Positions 22,783-34,771 are shown, counted from the stretch's first letter. The stretch: 64,000 bases of DNA from Macrotrachela quadricornifera (GCA_022393335.1 JAJEKB010020847.1:234470-298469), one strand, 5' to 3'. Numbers and translations: made by a program. Notes: generated by a model from the letters alone, not told the origin.

Positions 22783-23527
22783 TTGTCAAGAAATCGGAAA
22801 ATAAAAATCCGGAAAAATAAATCTGGAAAAAGAAAAATCTGGAAAAAGAAAAATCAGGAAAAAACTTTATTCGTAGTTTATTAATCATAGAAGACACAAA
22901 AAGTAAAAAGAATGAAGATGTGAGAGACAATTTGATAAGAAGTTTATTTCTTTGAGGCTACCAATATTGAGAGTCCGTCAAGAAGCGAGTACCCAAATTA
23001 TCGATTTGTTTCTGCATGGCCAATGTCTTCGACGCTTTCTTCTGTTGCGAGCCCACCTTGAGCCTGAGAGACTGTTGTCGAAAGATGACTTCTTCGGCTT
23101 GCAAGCAAGCGATGAACGCCCACATGTTAGGATAAGTTTTGTTCATGCGCTTGTTGAAACGATTGTTCCAGAGAGCGACATAGTACTAGAAAGAGAGAGA
23201 TATTAATAGAGAGAGAGAAGATAATAACATGAACGCAGAGCGAGAGAGCGGACAATACAGAGAAAACCAGGGATGCGTGAACATAAAGCATATGGATAGC
23301 TGTTCCTTTGACCTCTATCAAAAGACACAGAAAAAGAAAAAACGTATTGACGTGTTTTATTTCTTTTCCAAATTTCTTCTTATCCGGATTTTGTTTTTCC
23401 GGATTTATTTTTTTCCATATTTTTATTTTCCATATTTTTTATTTTCCGGATTTTTTTATTTCCTGATTTTAATTTTCCGGATTTTTTCGTTTCCGGATTT
23501 TTATTTTCCGGATTTCTTGACATATTC
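22783..23527 (-). mobile_element. internally deleted MULE-like element with minisatellite ends
   Basis: Both ends carry inverted arrays of a roughly 15-bp unit like AAATCCGGAAAATAA (about 22790-22865 and, reversed and longer, 23370-23520). The outermost shared string is TGTCAAGAAATC. The element is flanked by an imperfect 12-bp direct repeat, ATCTATCAGGTA (22771-22782) and ATCTATCAGATA (23528-23539). Between the ends lies the last exon of a MULE-type transposase on the minus strand. Size and content suggest a deletion derivative of an autonomous element. Confidence 0.6.
22958..23185 (-). pseudogene. 3' exon of a MULE-type transposase
   Basis: After a good acceptor (TTTCTAG at 23186-23187) the minus strand reads YYVALWNNRFNKRMNKTY then PNMWAFIACLQAEE and continues to a TAG at 22958-22960. 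The pattern (W-x-R-F-N, then P-N-x-W-x-F-I-x-x-L-Q-x-E-E) matches my recollection of the C-terminal part of MULE transposases in rotifers. No catalytic domain or zinc finger is present upstream, so this is a fragment. Confidence 0.55.
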
Positions 23528-23765
23528 ATCTATCAGATACGACAATGATCGATACACCGTTGACATCATGTTGGAGTATAGGATATTTCCGTAAACTGAC
23601 CGTAGTCATATTTGAAATGTAAACACTGTTTGTTATATATCCAGAAGTGATTCGACTATCTTCGACCAATAAACTTGTCCAATTTTTCTAGTTCTCTTAT
23701 CCATATTCAGATTATTGTTAATGTGTGATAATTCATCTTTACAACAACAATCCTATTTAGAAGGT

Positions 23766-26015
23766 CTAGTAAACGATAAAGAATCGAATATTATAAATTA
23801 TCACTATACATTCAGAATCATTGAAACTTCTCGACAGAAAGATTTTCATCATCAAATAATGATTAAAATTTTGATAAGGTGTAATAGAAAAATATTTTCT
23901 TATTGATGGATCATAATATGACCATTGTTCTAATGGTTTTCCTGTTTTAGCTATACTAATCCAATGTGATATAACTTGATTTGAAAATATTCGTGTTTGA
24001 TTATCCCATGTACAATTAAGTAAATTTGTTGAACTATAAAAACTTATAGTTCCAAATACATATGGAATTTCTGCAGTATGAACACATATACCACCACCTT
24101 CTTCTTTTGATAATTGAGGACATATACCTGGATTACAATCGAAATGATACCAAAATAATTTTTGTGATTGACCATATTTTAAATATAAATTATTATATAT
24201 ACGATGAACATTACAATCAAAATATTGATCCATTACTACTAAACGTAATATGTTACAACATCGATTTGGAGCATTTCTATTTGATGAACAGTTTTTTAAT
24301 TGATAATAATCAGCAATAATTGATGCCCATTTTGATCCTAAATTTGGTATTAATCTTGATATAGCATCTGTTGAATTCATATCAGGAGATTCAAAACATA
24401 ATGGATGTTCATAATCATTATTACCCATGACTATACTTAGATTTTGATTATATTTTCCATTTTTAATCGCTATTGGTGGATAAAATGGAAAAAAAATAAT
24501 TATCAATAATTGGTTTTGTTTGAACAAAACCATAGGCGGTCTGTAAATCTTGAATAGAAGAATTACGTAAACATGCAAGTACCATTTGTCTATTTTTATT
24601 TGTACAATTCATTTTTTGAACAATTTTATTTGATGCATCAAGAGCATTACTTATATTTGTATAATATAAATGATTTCCTGAACCACCTGATTCAGATATA
24701 ACATGTTGATAAAGATTTGATGATCCTTTTAATGCACCAATATCAACAACAGCATTTGCTCCTGAACTTTCTCCAAATAATAAAATATGATTAGAATTTC
24801 CACCATAATCACCTATATTTTTATTTATCCAACGTAATGCAGATAACATATCTAAATAAAAATAATTACCAGCTGTTGCCCATTCGTTTTGATTTTCTTC
24901 AATTAATTCAGTTAAATACATATCACCTAATACACCTAATCTATAATTAATTGTTACAATAATAACTGATTGTTGTTGAGGTGAATTAGCAATAATATTT
25001 GTACCATTATATAACAATGGAATACTTTGTGATGAACAACCTGTTTGTAAACCACCGCCATGAAACCAGACAAGTACTGGGAATAATGATTGATTAGATG
25101 TAATTTTTGGTGTAAAGATATTTAGATAAAGACATTGTTCATCTTGCATAGGAATATATGATCCAGAATTTAGTTGAGGACAATATGGACCAAATGAAGT
25201 AGCTTCGAATGAACCATTTAGAAATTTATCAGATGCGAGATCAATTGGTGGTTTCCATCGAATGATCTTGGCATATTGAATTCTATTTAAAAATTTCATT
25301 TTTGTGTTCAATGTCAACATGAAAAAGATTGGTTTTTTTTAGATACAGATATTTTTTCAATTGGAAAAGTTTTCATTTTATAAATGATGTGTTTTAGTTA
25401 AGAATCTTCTCATTTAACAAAAGGTATGTTTTTACGTTTATCACAGAAATATACTTTTTATACTCTTTAGTTTAATAGAGAAGAACTTGTGATGAAATGA
25501 AAAGTAACACTTTTTTTGTACATCTATCGAAGATCTCGAGATTTAAGTCTGATTTTTCCTATAATTTCTTTCTGGTTACAGTATAATTCTATCACTGATG
25601 AAGCACAGTAGAAATACTTAAACTCTTGTTCTTGTCTAGACTTTTAAAATATCCTACATATGATGGAAATCAGAAAATTAAATGTATATAAACAATAAAA
25701 GCAATACTCTTTATCTTAATTATTCGTCTGATAACTTGTTGATCTCTGTTACATGTGTCAGAACTTGAGAGTATCGATGTTATTTAGATAGAAAATATAC
25801 TTAAATCTATTTATTCAAGAGATTTCGTAATCTTTAATAGTTTTTCTTTAAATCGATCTAATTTGAACTGACCTCAAATATTCAATTGAGTATTGAGTTT
25901 CTCGACCATATATAATTCCTTTCTGAGTTTGAAGACCAACAGCTGCAATAAAAGGCGTTATGATGAATAAAAATGATAGCAAATACAATAGCCACGATAT
26001 AATTAATTTAGTCAT
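23766..26015 (-). CDS. secreted type B carboxylesterase/cholinesterase family, one frameshift
   Basis: Exon 1 (26015-25873) encodes a hydrophobic signal peptide (MTKLIISWLLYLLSFLFI) and the family start GLQTQKGIIYGRE. It joins in phase through GTCAGT and AAATAG to exon 2 (from 25282), giving QYSIEYLRIQYAKIIRWKPP. Visible sites are the oxyanion loop WFHGGG, the nucleophile elbow GESSGA and the histidine region VHTAEIPYVFGT; MGNNDYEHPL fits the acidic triad site. The frame shifts at an A8 run (24489-24496): reading passes from ...PIIDNYFF to PFYPPIAIKNG one base out of phase. This could be an assembly homopolymer error or a new pseudogene. Everything else, about 550 residues, is open. The product would hydrolyse esters outside the cell; the substrate is unknown. 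Confidence 0.8.
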
Positions 26016-27539
26016 CTAAAATACAGATGTACATATGTTTAATTTCAAGTGAATAATGCATCATCAGGAACCGAGTCTAGTATTCCGCGAAATATGTGCA
26101 TATATAAATCTAACAAAATAATAAGGTGACATCTAAAAAAGCAATGATATGATGTCAATTACTATTTTAAAAATATTTCAAAATCGCATCTTTAATAGCA
26201 TATTGGATGACTGCATAGACGTAGACGATGATAAAGATTATCTGATTAATTTTTACAATACAATCATCTATTTTATGAATGTTTCTAGACAAATTAATTA
26301 AAGAAAAAATACCAGGAGTAATAAGCGTACTGCACTTCAGGTGTGCCCTTGTTACCGCTTGAGAAAACGACATAAATGTGGACATTTTTATCATAATAAC
26401 ATGAAGGTAATCATGCAGAGATAAAACAAATCATTCAGTAATATTATTAAAAAGAGTAATGCTTAGATTCATCAAGTCAGAAGAGATTTCTATTATCGTA
26501 AACGAAAGCAAAGATACTTAACTGTTTCACACACTTAGACTATTTCGAGATTTGAGTAAAATTCAAATGCGGATATTTTTCGAATCTTTAACTTGTCCTA
26601 TATATTTAACGTTAAGAAAGATTACAATGACAGGAGAAAGAATAAGTACATAAATATGCTAGTAATAAAGATGAAATGATATTTATCAAAAGATTAAGCT
26701 GTCCTAAAATATGATTGTATTTTTAAATAGATCGAATCTCTAGAGCATAAAATAAAAACTTGTGTAGCAGTTTAGTAATATTCAAAATCGATCTGTACGC
26801 AGAGATTCATATCATAAATAGAAAGATGAAATTTTCTTTTGAATTTTTCATGTATTACATATATATATAAAAAGATATCCTATTTTATGCAATTGAAAAA
26901 ATTCATTATTGAGATCACTTACAAACAGAACATACATGGACACATTGTTATGATCTTCCTCTTGGTGCGATCACAAGGTATACCATATTATATCTCATCA
27001 TTCTATTATACTATGATGTAACGATAGTTCCTAATGGATTCTTCTTTTATTGCTTATATAAATAATATACATCCTTGTTGCTTCAAAAATAAAGTATGTG
27101 GAAAGAGCACTGAGTCTACAGTGCTCTTCAGCATGATTTCTTAAATAAAGACGATGCATATCATGTATAAAAAAAATACATACACAAATATTCATAATCA
27201 TGTCAATTTTTCTTTTCTCATTCATCTTATATACTTGTAAGGGGGGGTTTCAACAATATTAATCGACAATTTTTTGCATTATAATGTGCTGTAAATATAT
27301 GAAATTACATTCAGGTATAGATGAAAAGAGCAAGTTAAAAAATATATATTTTTGTATTTTGACCTATTTTTTTATAATTACAAAATGCCTTTTCTTATAT
27401 ATATGCGTATTTTGTCTGTTATTTTTGTCTTAGTATTCATAAAGAGAGCGAAAAAGAAAGGGAGGAATATTGAAAATGGATGTACTTTAGATTTACGTAG
27501 ACATACGTCAAATTCAAGCAATTTGGATTTGAGTTTGTT
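26016..27539. other. intergenic, no supported gene
   Basis: Short hydrophobic open frames occur (e.g. 26167-26394 and 27031-27225), but none has a domain, a conserved start or a splice context. A G7 run lies at about 27241. I see no inverted or tandem repeat worth naming. Confidence 0.5.
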
Positions 27540-28025
27540 CTCTTTCTCGTAGAGAAGAGTCTTGCAAACATAAATTGTCTGATTGCTTGTATGGCCGCAC
27601 AAGGTCAAAAAAACATTTTATTAATATTGTCCTATAAAACTTAACTAAAGGGTAATTGGGGTCGAGGAACTCGAATCTGATGTTAGTTTCTTGAAATTTT
27701 TTTAAGGATCATTTTCTTACACAAAGGACCACTTCTTTACAAAAAAAAGATTTTATCAGAGTTGTTCGGAGGGTAATTGAGGACGAGGAATTCAAATCTG
27801 AAGCCTGTTTTCTAAAAAATTTTTGAAGGTCAATTTTTTAAACAAACGACAAATGTTTAACAAAAACTATTTGTTTTTATGAAGTTTGGTCAAAGGTAGT
27901 TGAAGTCGAGGAACTTGAATCTGACTTTGGTTTCTTTTTTTTATAAATGAATAGCTTGATGGTAGTTTAGAAACACGATTTCTACGAGAAAGAGATGAGC
28001 GAGTCTTCAGACGAGCGTTACTTGT
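27540..28025 (-). repeat. dispersed repeat, copy B (inverted relative to 2534-3345)
   Basis: Three degenerate units of about 120 bp start near 27652, 27774 and 27893. Each opens with a version of GGTAATTGGGGTCGAGGAAC followed by TCGAATCTGA. The flanks TTGCTTGTATGGCCGCACAA and GAGCGAGTCTTCAGACGAGC match copy A in reverse. The two copies could form a 24-kb inverted pair. Confidence 0.75.
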
Positions 28026-28976
28026 ACTACACATGAACATCTTATGCGGAAGAGAGGAAAAGTTATTCACGACAGAATGAAAGAAATACATATATAAACT
28101 TATGTATATTCGAAAGAACAGAAAACGTTGGTGGTATAACGTTATCAATCTTTTTCTTCCGTTCGTTCGTTTGCTATAAATGAAATATCATGTTGCGATA
28201 TACAAATATATTTCGACCCATCACTATACTATACAAAATTCACATATAAACTAATTCTCATGCTTTAGCAGTTATTTTCTTATTATATTGTCCTTCGATA
28301 TATTTGACGCAAATATACTAGCGTAATTAGATTCATTAGAAAATAGTTGTTGTTCCAATTACTTTATTGTTTATCGCATTTACATATTCAAAAGTGCATA
28401 CTTCATTTGTATTTTGAGATAGCGAAGTTTTGCTTTTTTTCTTCATGTATAGAAGATTTGATGTACAGATGGTGATATATTATATTTCAATAAAATAATT
28501 TTTAATAAAATGTTTTCTTTTCATTATTCGACAGAAAATAAGAAGCTATACATTATTACTTCGAATGAATTTCATGACGATATCCTGACAGAGTTATCGT
28601 CAACATCAAATTTCTCATTGAGATTTTAAAATATAGACTTTAACTATTATAAATACTAGTCTTTCTTTGTCAATGTTTGCATCGTATTTTCTTAGAACAT
28701 GCCAACAATGTATGATCCCATTTAACAATAGATGAAATTTTTAGAAAGCATGTCTTCAATTGAATACTTTTTGAATCTTTTACAAATATCCTAAAAACAT
28801 TTCATCATTCACCCAGTTATTATGTTCTGCACTTATCAATAATATTTGATTATATTGTACAAAATGTAAAAGTGTGAAGTTTTTAATCAAAAAAAGAAAT
28901 AATTTAAATACAAGTAATGTTTTTGTCCATACGGATCAATTGAAATATAATTATTTTGTTATATAATTTTGATTGA
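28026..28976. other. intergenic, no supported gene
   Basis: AT-rich sequence with only short open frames. It is probably the 3' flank of the gene at 28977-29609, which is read toward lower coordinates. Confidence 0.5.
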
Positions 28977-29609
28977 TTATTGTACTTTAACTAATTCATA
29001 TAAATCTTCACCTTTAAATTTGTATGTATGAATGAACCATTTACCTAAAAATACATGGTTTGTATTATCCCATTTTAAATTAATTTTAACTTCATGTCCA
29101 AGATTTTCTTTTTCATCACCAGTATTCAACAGATATTTTTTTGTCATATTTATTGTTAAGAATTTAGTCGATATATCACCAATTAAAATAAATTGTCCAA
29201 TATCATCTGTACCATTTCCGTTTAATGTATTTTGACCAATATTGAAAATAATTTCATGTAAAAATGGTCCATGCCAATTTTTGTATTGGTAATATCGACT
29301 AGCCCATCTTCCCGATTCAAAGATACTATTAATGCTCATTGGAATAATCACATTATCATTTGCAGATGCTTCATTTAAATGTTCAGAATTTTCTTTAGGT
29401 GCTAACCTTCGTTTACAATCATTTTTAAAATATTCGATGCATTTCATTATCCCTAAACATAATACACCTATACCAAAGATTGTTGACGCCACTAGAAATG
29501 ATCCTATTCCGCCTCCTCCTCCTCCTCCTTTGCCACTACCACTAGCACCTTGTGAAAGAACTTTCACCAGTATAATAATGAAACAAATAATCGTTAAATG
29601 ATGAATCAT
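28977..29609 (-). CDS. signal-anchored membrane protein with an unnamed conserved domain
   Basis: A single exon encodes 210 residues. Residues 1-20 look like a signal peptide (MIHHLTIICFIIILVKVLSQ). A glycine-rich stretch with G7 and a membrane span (FLVASTIFGIGVLCLGIMKC) follow, then a basic stop-transfer patch (CKRR). The rest is a soluble domain with tightly spaced landmarks: FESGRWASRYYQYKNWHGPF, then LNGNGTDDIGQFILIGD, then ENLGHEVKINLKW and FLGKWFIHTYKFKGED. I know this pattern only as a recurrent unannotated domain in bdelloid predictions and cannot name a function. It reads as a beta-rich binding domain. The start ATG is followed by a good signal sequence, which supports it. Confidence 0.7.
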   Translation of the reverse strand: MIHHLTIICFIIILVKVLSQGASGSGKGGGGGGGIGSFLVASTIFGIGVLCLGIMKCIEYFKNDCKRRLAPKENSEHLNEASANDNVIIPMSINSIFESGRWASRYYQYKNWHGPFLHEIIFNIGQNTLNGNGTDDIGQFILIGDISTKFLTINMTKKYLLNTGDEKENLGHEVKINLKWDNTNHVFLGKWFIHTYKFKGEDLYELVKVQ

Positions 29610-31769
29610 TGTACAGGAAAGTTATTATCTCTAGAAAAGAAAAATTAAATAAAATTATTCAGTTTGAACATTTATGTGGAATCTTTTAGTATGAAAATGT
29701 ATTTAGAAATCGAGGTTCATAAAATCAAGTTTTTAAAATAAAAATTGAAATTCTCGTTTCAGTTATTAATTATTTTCATCTCAAAACAACAAACTAAATA
29801 ATAAGTTCAAACAATCAAAGTTATATTATCACTACAGATTTTTATCAATGATAATAAAAAAAAATACTTTTCTATTAAAATTAAATTATTTAATGTCAGA
29901 ATAGTTTGAACACGAATTTGAAATGAAAATTAAAACTTTACATGAGAAAAGTGTATAGACGAGATTTTTTAAGATTCAAAAACAACGTGACACGTCATAC
30001 ATATATAATAAATCTTTTCCGATCTATTATAGTCTAGGATCAGATCATTTACCTTAATTTCATATTGAATTTTAATTATTACTTATGTATTTAAATCACT
30101 AATAGAACACATATAAGACTACAGAATGTTGAACTTCTAGCAATTCTTGTTAAAAATAATTATCTCTAGGTTTTTTTAAATTTTATAAGAAATCCGTTTG
30201 TTTTTGGCATTATTTCTAAAAAAGTGATTAAAACGACTTTAGAGAAACTTATTATATATGATTTGATGCATTTTCATATTCTATTTCTAACAGTAAAATC
30301 ACAGATTTTTATCTAATACACATCAAAATTTCTTGAACAAATATTTACTCACCTTTGTCTTTGAAAAAGAGATTATTAAGGTAATAACTATATATATATA
30401 TATATATCTGCTTAGGAGAACTCAACTATTATAAGTTATTTATTACCTCATTGATTTCTATCGCTTGTACATATATTCGGTTCAAAAGTGATTTGACACT
30501 TAAATATGTTCTCTCGTCAGCTCATCCTCCAAAAATTAGTAAAAATTACACGATCCTTCTCACTAATATGTGCGTTAGAAATATACATAAAAGTCAACTG
30601 TTGTACTGTTCAATGTTTTCATTAAAAAAAAAATCTCATATAATCTTGAAAACACATGAGAACAAAAGTTTGACTAACCTGTTCATATTTGTTAATGATA
30701 AAAGTAAAAATGATTGAAATACTACAATTTATGTATTATTATTTTTAAACAGAATCAATTCTCTTTTTTCTTTTCTGTAAGATAAAAAAAAAGAAAGTGT
30801 GTACTTTTTCATAAGACATCAATAAAATGAATCTTCTTAAATTCATAAGTGTTTACGATATTTCATAATTTCTTTTATTTGCAAATTAATATAATATAAA
30901 TATATTTTGATATTTACCTACTAAGAAAGAATCATTTACGAACTATGTTTAACAAAATTATTCTTGTTATAAACGTTCACAATGGAAGCATATAACATTG
31001 ATAATATATCATAGATCATGTAAATGGTGTTACAATTTTTTTCAATATTAATGAATGTCGTACTATTATATCACAAGGGATTGACATTAGTTTCTTTATA
31101 TGAAAGATCATAGAAGATACTACTGTCAGAGAAGCAATAAAAAATCGAAATGTGCATTTTTTACGAGTAAAAAAGTGTCAATTTTATTTCCTTGATAGTG
31201 TGAGTACGTGATGCATCAATAGTGTTATATTGTGAATAGATAGTAATGAAGATACAACATGAACTAGAAAGAAAAAGAACAATTGATATATTCTACATTT
31301 CTAATTTGAAAATATATCAATCTCGTCAAAGATAACGAGAAAGAAAAAAGAAATGTACACTAAATATTCTGTTTTCTACTTTAAAATTTAGTTTTTGAAT
31401 GCAATAGAATATTATTTATTTTTGTGTTAACACATTTACTTTTATGACTGATTATGCATTAGATGAAGGCTAAGAAAAGAGGCTCAAATGTCGGTGTACC
31501 CTTTGAACGTAGAACCTTCAACACTTGATTAGTTTTTCGCATCCCCATCTTGACAAATCGTAAGTATAATATTGGATCCAACTTTATCATACACTACGCC
31601 TTTTAATGCAATAGTATTTGATAGTCAATTATGTAAACGAAAATGTCTTTAAATTAGATTAATATTAATTATTCAATGATCAATCGATTAAAGTCGGATT
31701 TTTAGTTTGTAAGAAAAATCTGAGATGATTTTGCTCATTTTAATAATTGAATAGATGATGTTTGAAATA
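29610..31769. other. intergenic, no supported gene
   Basis: Very AT-rich. It contains a short (TA)n run near 30390-30407. Open frames such as 30451-30717 show no domain or splice support. It could hold the promoter of the divergently placed 28977-29609 gene at its left end. Confidence 0.5.
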
Positions 31770-32662
31770 CAGAGTGATCCAAAAATCATGATTACTTAAG
31801 TTTTTCGTTTATGTTTACTATTTAATTTAATTTGATTTCATTACCTTATCTTTTTTTAAATGATAGGTGAATCCATCAAAATTTTTTTATACAAACAAAT
31901 TGCATAAGTGTTGTTCTCAAATATTGTCTTTTAGTAAAATACGAAAAACTAGACTTCTATTTCCAGAAAGATAACGGATGAACACATTGTATTTTAAAAA
32001 ATATAACAGAAGATAGAGAGTGAAAAGCTCTATAATTTACATACGACTGTTAATTTCACATTTGCATTTTTCGTTTCTAAAATGGACAAAATTTTAAGTG
32101 ATTAACTTTGGACTGAGTGAAAAAGCTGTTTTGTTTTTTGTTATCTTGTCTTTTGATCAACCAATATGCTTTATTTAAGAAAAAAACAAAATATACTACA
32201 AGATGCAGCATAAAAATCTCCACAATTTACAAAGAACAGGTTATTTTTATATATGCACCTTTTATGTTCAAAATACTGTGCCACCCACGTTCACCCTCAC
32301 AAAAATGTCATTTTTTTTCTTTCACATTTAAAATAAGCGGTACTTTGTAAATAGTAGAACTTTTCACTCTCTATCTTCTAGTATATTTTGCTTTTTCAAT
32401 ACAATGTGTTAAATGAATGAAAATTCCGGTACAACATGGAACTATTCAACTTGCTGTATCCGTTATTTTTCTGGAATTAGAAGTCTAGTTTTTCGTATTT
32501 TACTAAAAGACAATATTTTAGAACAGCGCTTATGAAATTTGTTCGTATGAAAAAAATTTGATGGATTCATCTCTCATTTAAAAAAAGATAAGATGATGGA
32601 ATTAAATTAAATAGTAACGATAAACGAAAAACTTAAGTGATTATGACTTTTGGGGCACTCTG
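31770..32662. mobile_element. Tc1/mariner-type long-TIR element
   Basis: An 893-bp segment is bounded by TA on both sides (31768-31769 and 32663-32664). Its two arms, about 31770-32080 and 32340-32662, are long inverted repeats. The termini are CAGAGTGATCCAAAAATCAT and, from the other end, CAGAGTGCCCCAAAAGTCAT, followed on both sides by ACTTAAGTTTTTCGTTTAT. The arms diverge by scattered substitutions plus a small indel of roughly 35 bp. The centre has no recognisable transposase, so the element is non-autonomous and could fold into a long hairpin. Confidence 0.8.
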
Positions 32663-33066
32663 TATTTATTCAACAATTTGAATAAAAAACTTATTTTTTC
32701 AAAAAGGAACCCCGCTATCAAAGGATTAATTTTGCGATTTATGCATGAGAACAAAAGTATTACATGAAATCGTGTTTTTTTTGTAAATATTTTCAATACT
32801 TGAACTCAATCGTTCCACAATAAATAAGATCATTTTATTAGTTTAACTTTTAATCGATTAATATCAAGAAAAATAATTATTTCAATTCAATTAATTACAT
32901 GCGAGATCTGTAATCTATTATTTCGAAAAACCTTTATTAAAATAAAACGTCACCTTACATGAAATAAAACGTGTTCTTTCGAAAAAAAACTGAATCCATA
33001 AAATGAAACACACATTAAAAATATAGTTAGGATAAAGTTTATGATAAATCTCATATATATATTAGT

Positions 33067-34771
33067 TCATTGACGGAATAGATGAGGTGTATCGAGTGTT
33101 TTAAATGGTTTCCAAAGAGCCAAATAAGTAACAACTCCATAGAAAATTGCATAGGCAATACCACAGAACATTAAAAGAATAGCAAATGCTAATTGTGCTT
33201 GCATTACTTGGTATTTGCTTGTGGTATTACTTCCATAACTTGTTGAAGAAGAAGAAGTAAGAGAACTATATAAAGAACTAATGCTATTAGCTGAAACATA
33301 GCTGCCAACAATTCCTATTAGAATGAAACTGAATACAAGCAATACTAATTGTGCAATAAGAACTCGCGTCGCCCAAAATCTTGCTCGATTCCACTTCGTT
33401 GCTAAAATAAAAGATTTTTGTCCAATTTAATTTTATTGAATAGTATTTTTTTTTTGATATACTTGCCTAATAAAATAGTTGAAATACCTGCTATTGTAAA
33501 TGAAATGGAACACCAGATACCTGCACCTGTAGCTGAATATACTGACAAGCCTAACGATACCATTTCGAGGATAACGATAAGTATTGTTAAAATTATTTCC
33601 ACAATACCATGAATGAGCACAGGTATTTTCAAAAATTTTGATTGCCAACTACTCTCATAGTCTGAGAGAGAAATTGTTGATGGAACTATCATTGATGTAT
33701 TCTAAATTTCAATGTATATGTCAAGTTATCCTCATAAACTAGCTTTTCTCATTGCTAGTATTCATCAAAACTCGTATTGTTATACTTCTTATTATAAACA
33801 GAAATACCCATTATGACAAAGATCTATCATTATCATGATGATATTTTACAAAATGTTTCGAAAATTTCTGTCATCACTGTGCGGAACTATTACTGCTATT
33901 ATTAGTCTATGATGCTTGCACATTTTTTGGATATTATATCTACTTAGGTTGGTTCATAAGTTTTAGCTACATTATTTAAAGAACTTTATCGAAAAAGATG
34001 AGCTATTCAGAAATGAAAAAGTAAATATACGACGTTATAGAGCTTTTTGATGTGTCGAATAGTACATAGTAAATCTTGTATTCTTATAAGACGTTGAAGA
34101 AACTAGAATCAATTGCCTAATAGACGACTACACGGTCACACACAAATACGATAAGCGACCTAATACCATGGTTCTTGCTATTAGTCGAAAGTATTTATAA
34201 AAGATATTTTCTAACACACGGTTTTGTATAAGTTTTGACGAGTTACTACCTTATATATGTCGTATCTTCGATCATCTTATGGATGTGAGCATAGGTGAGT
34301 GTACAGTGTATGTGTGTACTCATCTATGACTAAATAGATCCTGGCCTTATTTTACAGAGTCTTTGAAGTATCGTGGCCAGAACTTTTGGACTATCCCAAG
34401 TAAAAATAGCTTAAGATTGTGTAAATTCAAGCAATTTTGCAATGTTTCTCAAAAAAAAATATTCAAGCAGTTATCACAATGAATATCTCTATATTAAAAC
34501 TATTTATGTCTTGTTGATACTATATTAGATAATTATTATGCAATGTTCAAATGTACGATACTTACACTGACTGTTAGTGGTGCTGTAAATGATGATTGTG
34601 ACGCATTGTAAGTTCCTTTTGTTTGAAAAGGGTTACCTGAAGGCATGGCGGTAGATGTCACGCGTGGTTGAGAGTTTGTATTACGTGACGCAGTTAAAGA
34701 TGCCAGAAGGTTTGGTGGAATAAGATTATAAGTTTTGCATGTTGGACATTGAGCACACGATACGATAGGAG
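33067..34771 (-). CDS. four-TM protein with N-terminal CxxC region (5' end unresolved)
   Basis: Three exons join in phase: 34771-34566, 33701-33467 and 33401-33067. The first supported exon starts PIVSCAQCPTCKTYNLIPPN (a C-x2-C-x2-C cluster), followed by a Ser/Thr/Pro-rich stretch. Four hydrophobic spans follow: HGIVEIILTILIVILEMVSL, GIWCSISFTIAGISTILL, LIAQLVLLVFSFILIGIV and AILLMFCGIAYAIFYGVV. A Ser-rich loop with NTT lies between TM3 and TM4. The intron between exons 2 and 3 is of GC-AG type (AG|GCAAGT). The 864-bp upstream intron holds a small mariner-type element. A first exon is needed; an ATG frame at 35701 reading MNNRVQKSSGIQNSRDSDIS is a possible but weak candidate. The function is unknown; it resembles MARVEL/tetraspan-like proteins and the gene at 42664. 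Confidence 0.75.
33943..34400. mobile_element. small mariner-type non-autonomous element inside an intron
   Basis: The 458-bp segment lies between TA dinucleotides (33941-33942 and 34401-34402). Its ends, CTTAGGTTGGTTCATAAGTT and, reversed, CTTGGGATAGTCCAAAAGTT, match at 18 of 25 positions by eye. No coding region. It sits in the long first intron of the four-TM gene, which explains why that intron is far longer than its neighbours. Confidence 0.55.

Noticed and set aside
22952..23206. 84-codon plus-strand frame
   Set aside because: The minus strand shows the MULE transposase exon at the same place with a family-like pattern and an acceptor site; the plus frame has none.
23229..23594. 121-codon frame rich in Phe-Pro-Asp repeats
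   Set aside because: It is translation of the CCGGATTTTTATTTT terminal minisatellite of the MULE remnant.
29332..29601. 89-codon plus-strand frame with a poly-proline run
   Set aside because: It is antisense to the glycine-rich part of the real gene at 28977-29609.
32117..32350. 77-codon frame in the centre of the mariner-type element
   Set aside because: It lacks any transposase motif (no helix-turn-helix, no DDE/D spacing) and lies between the inverted arms.
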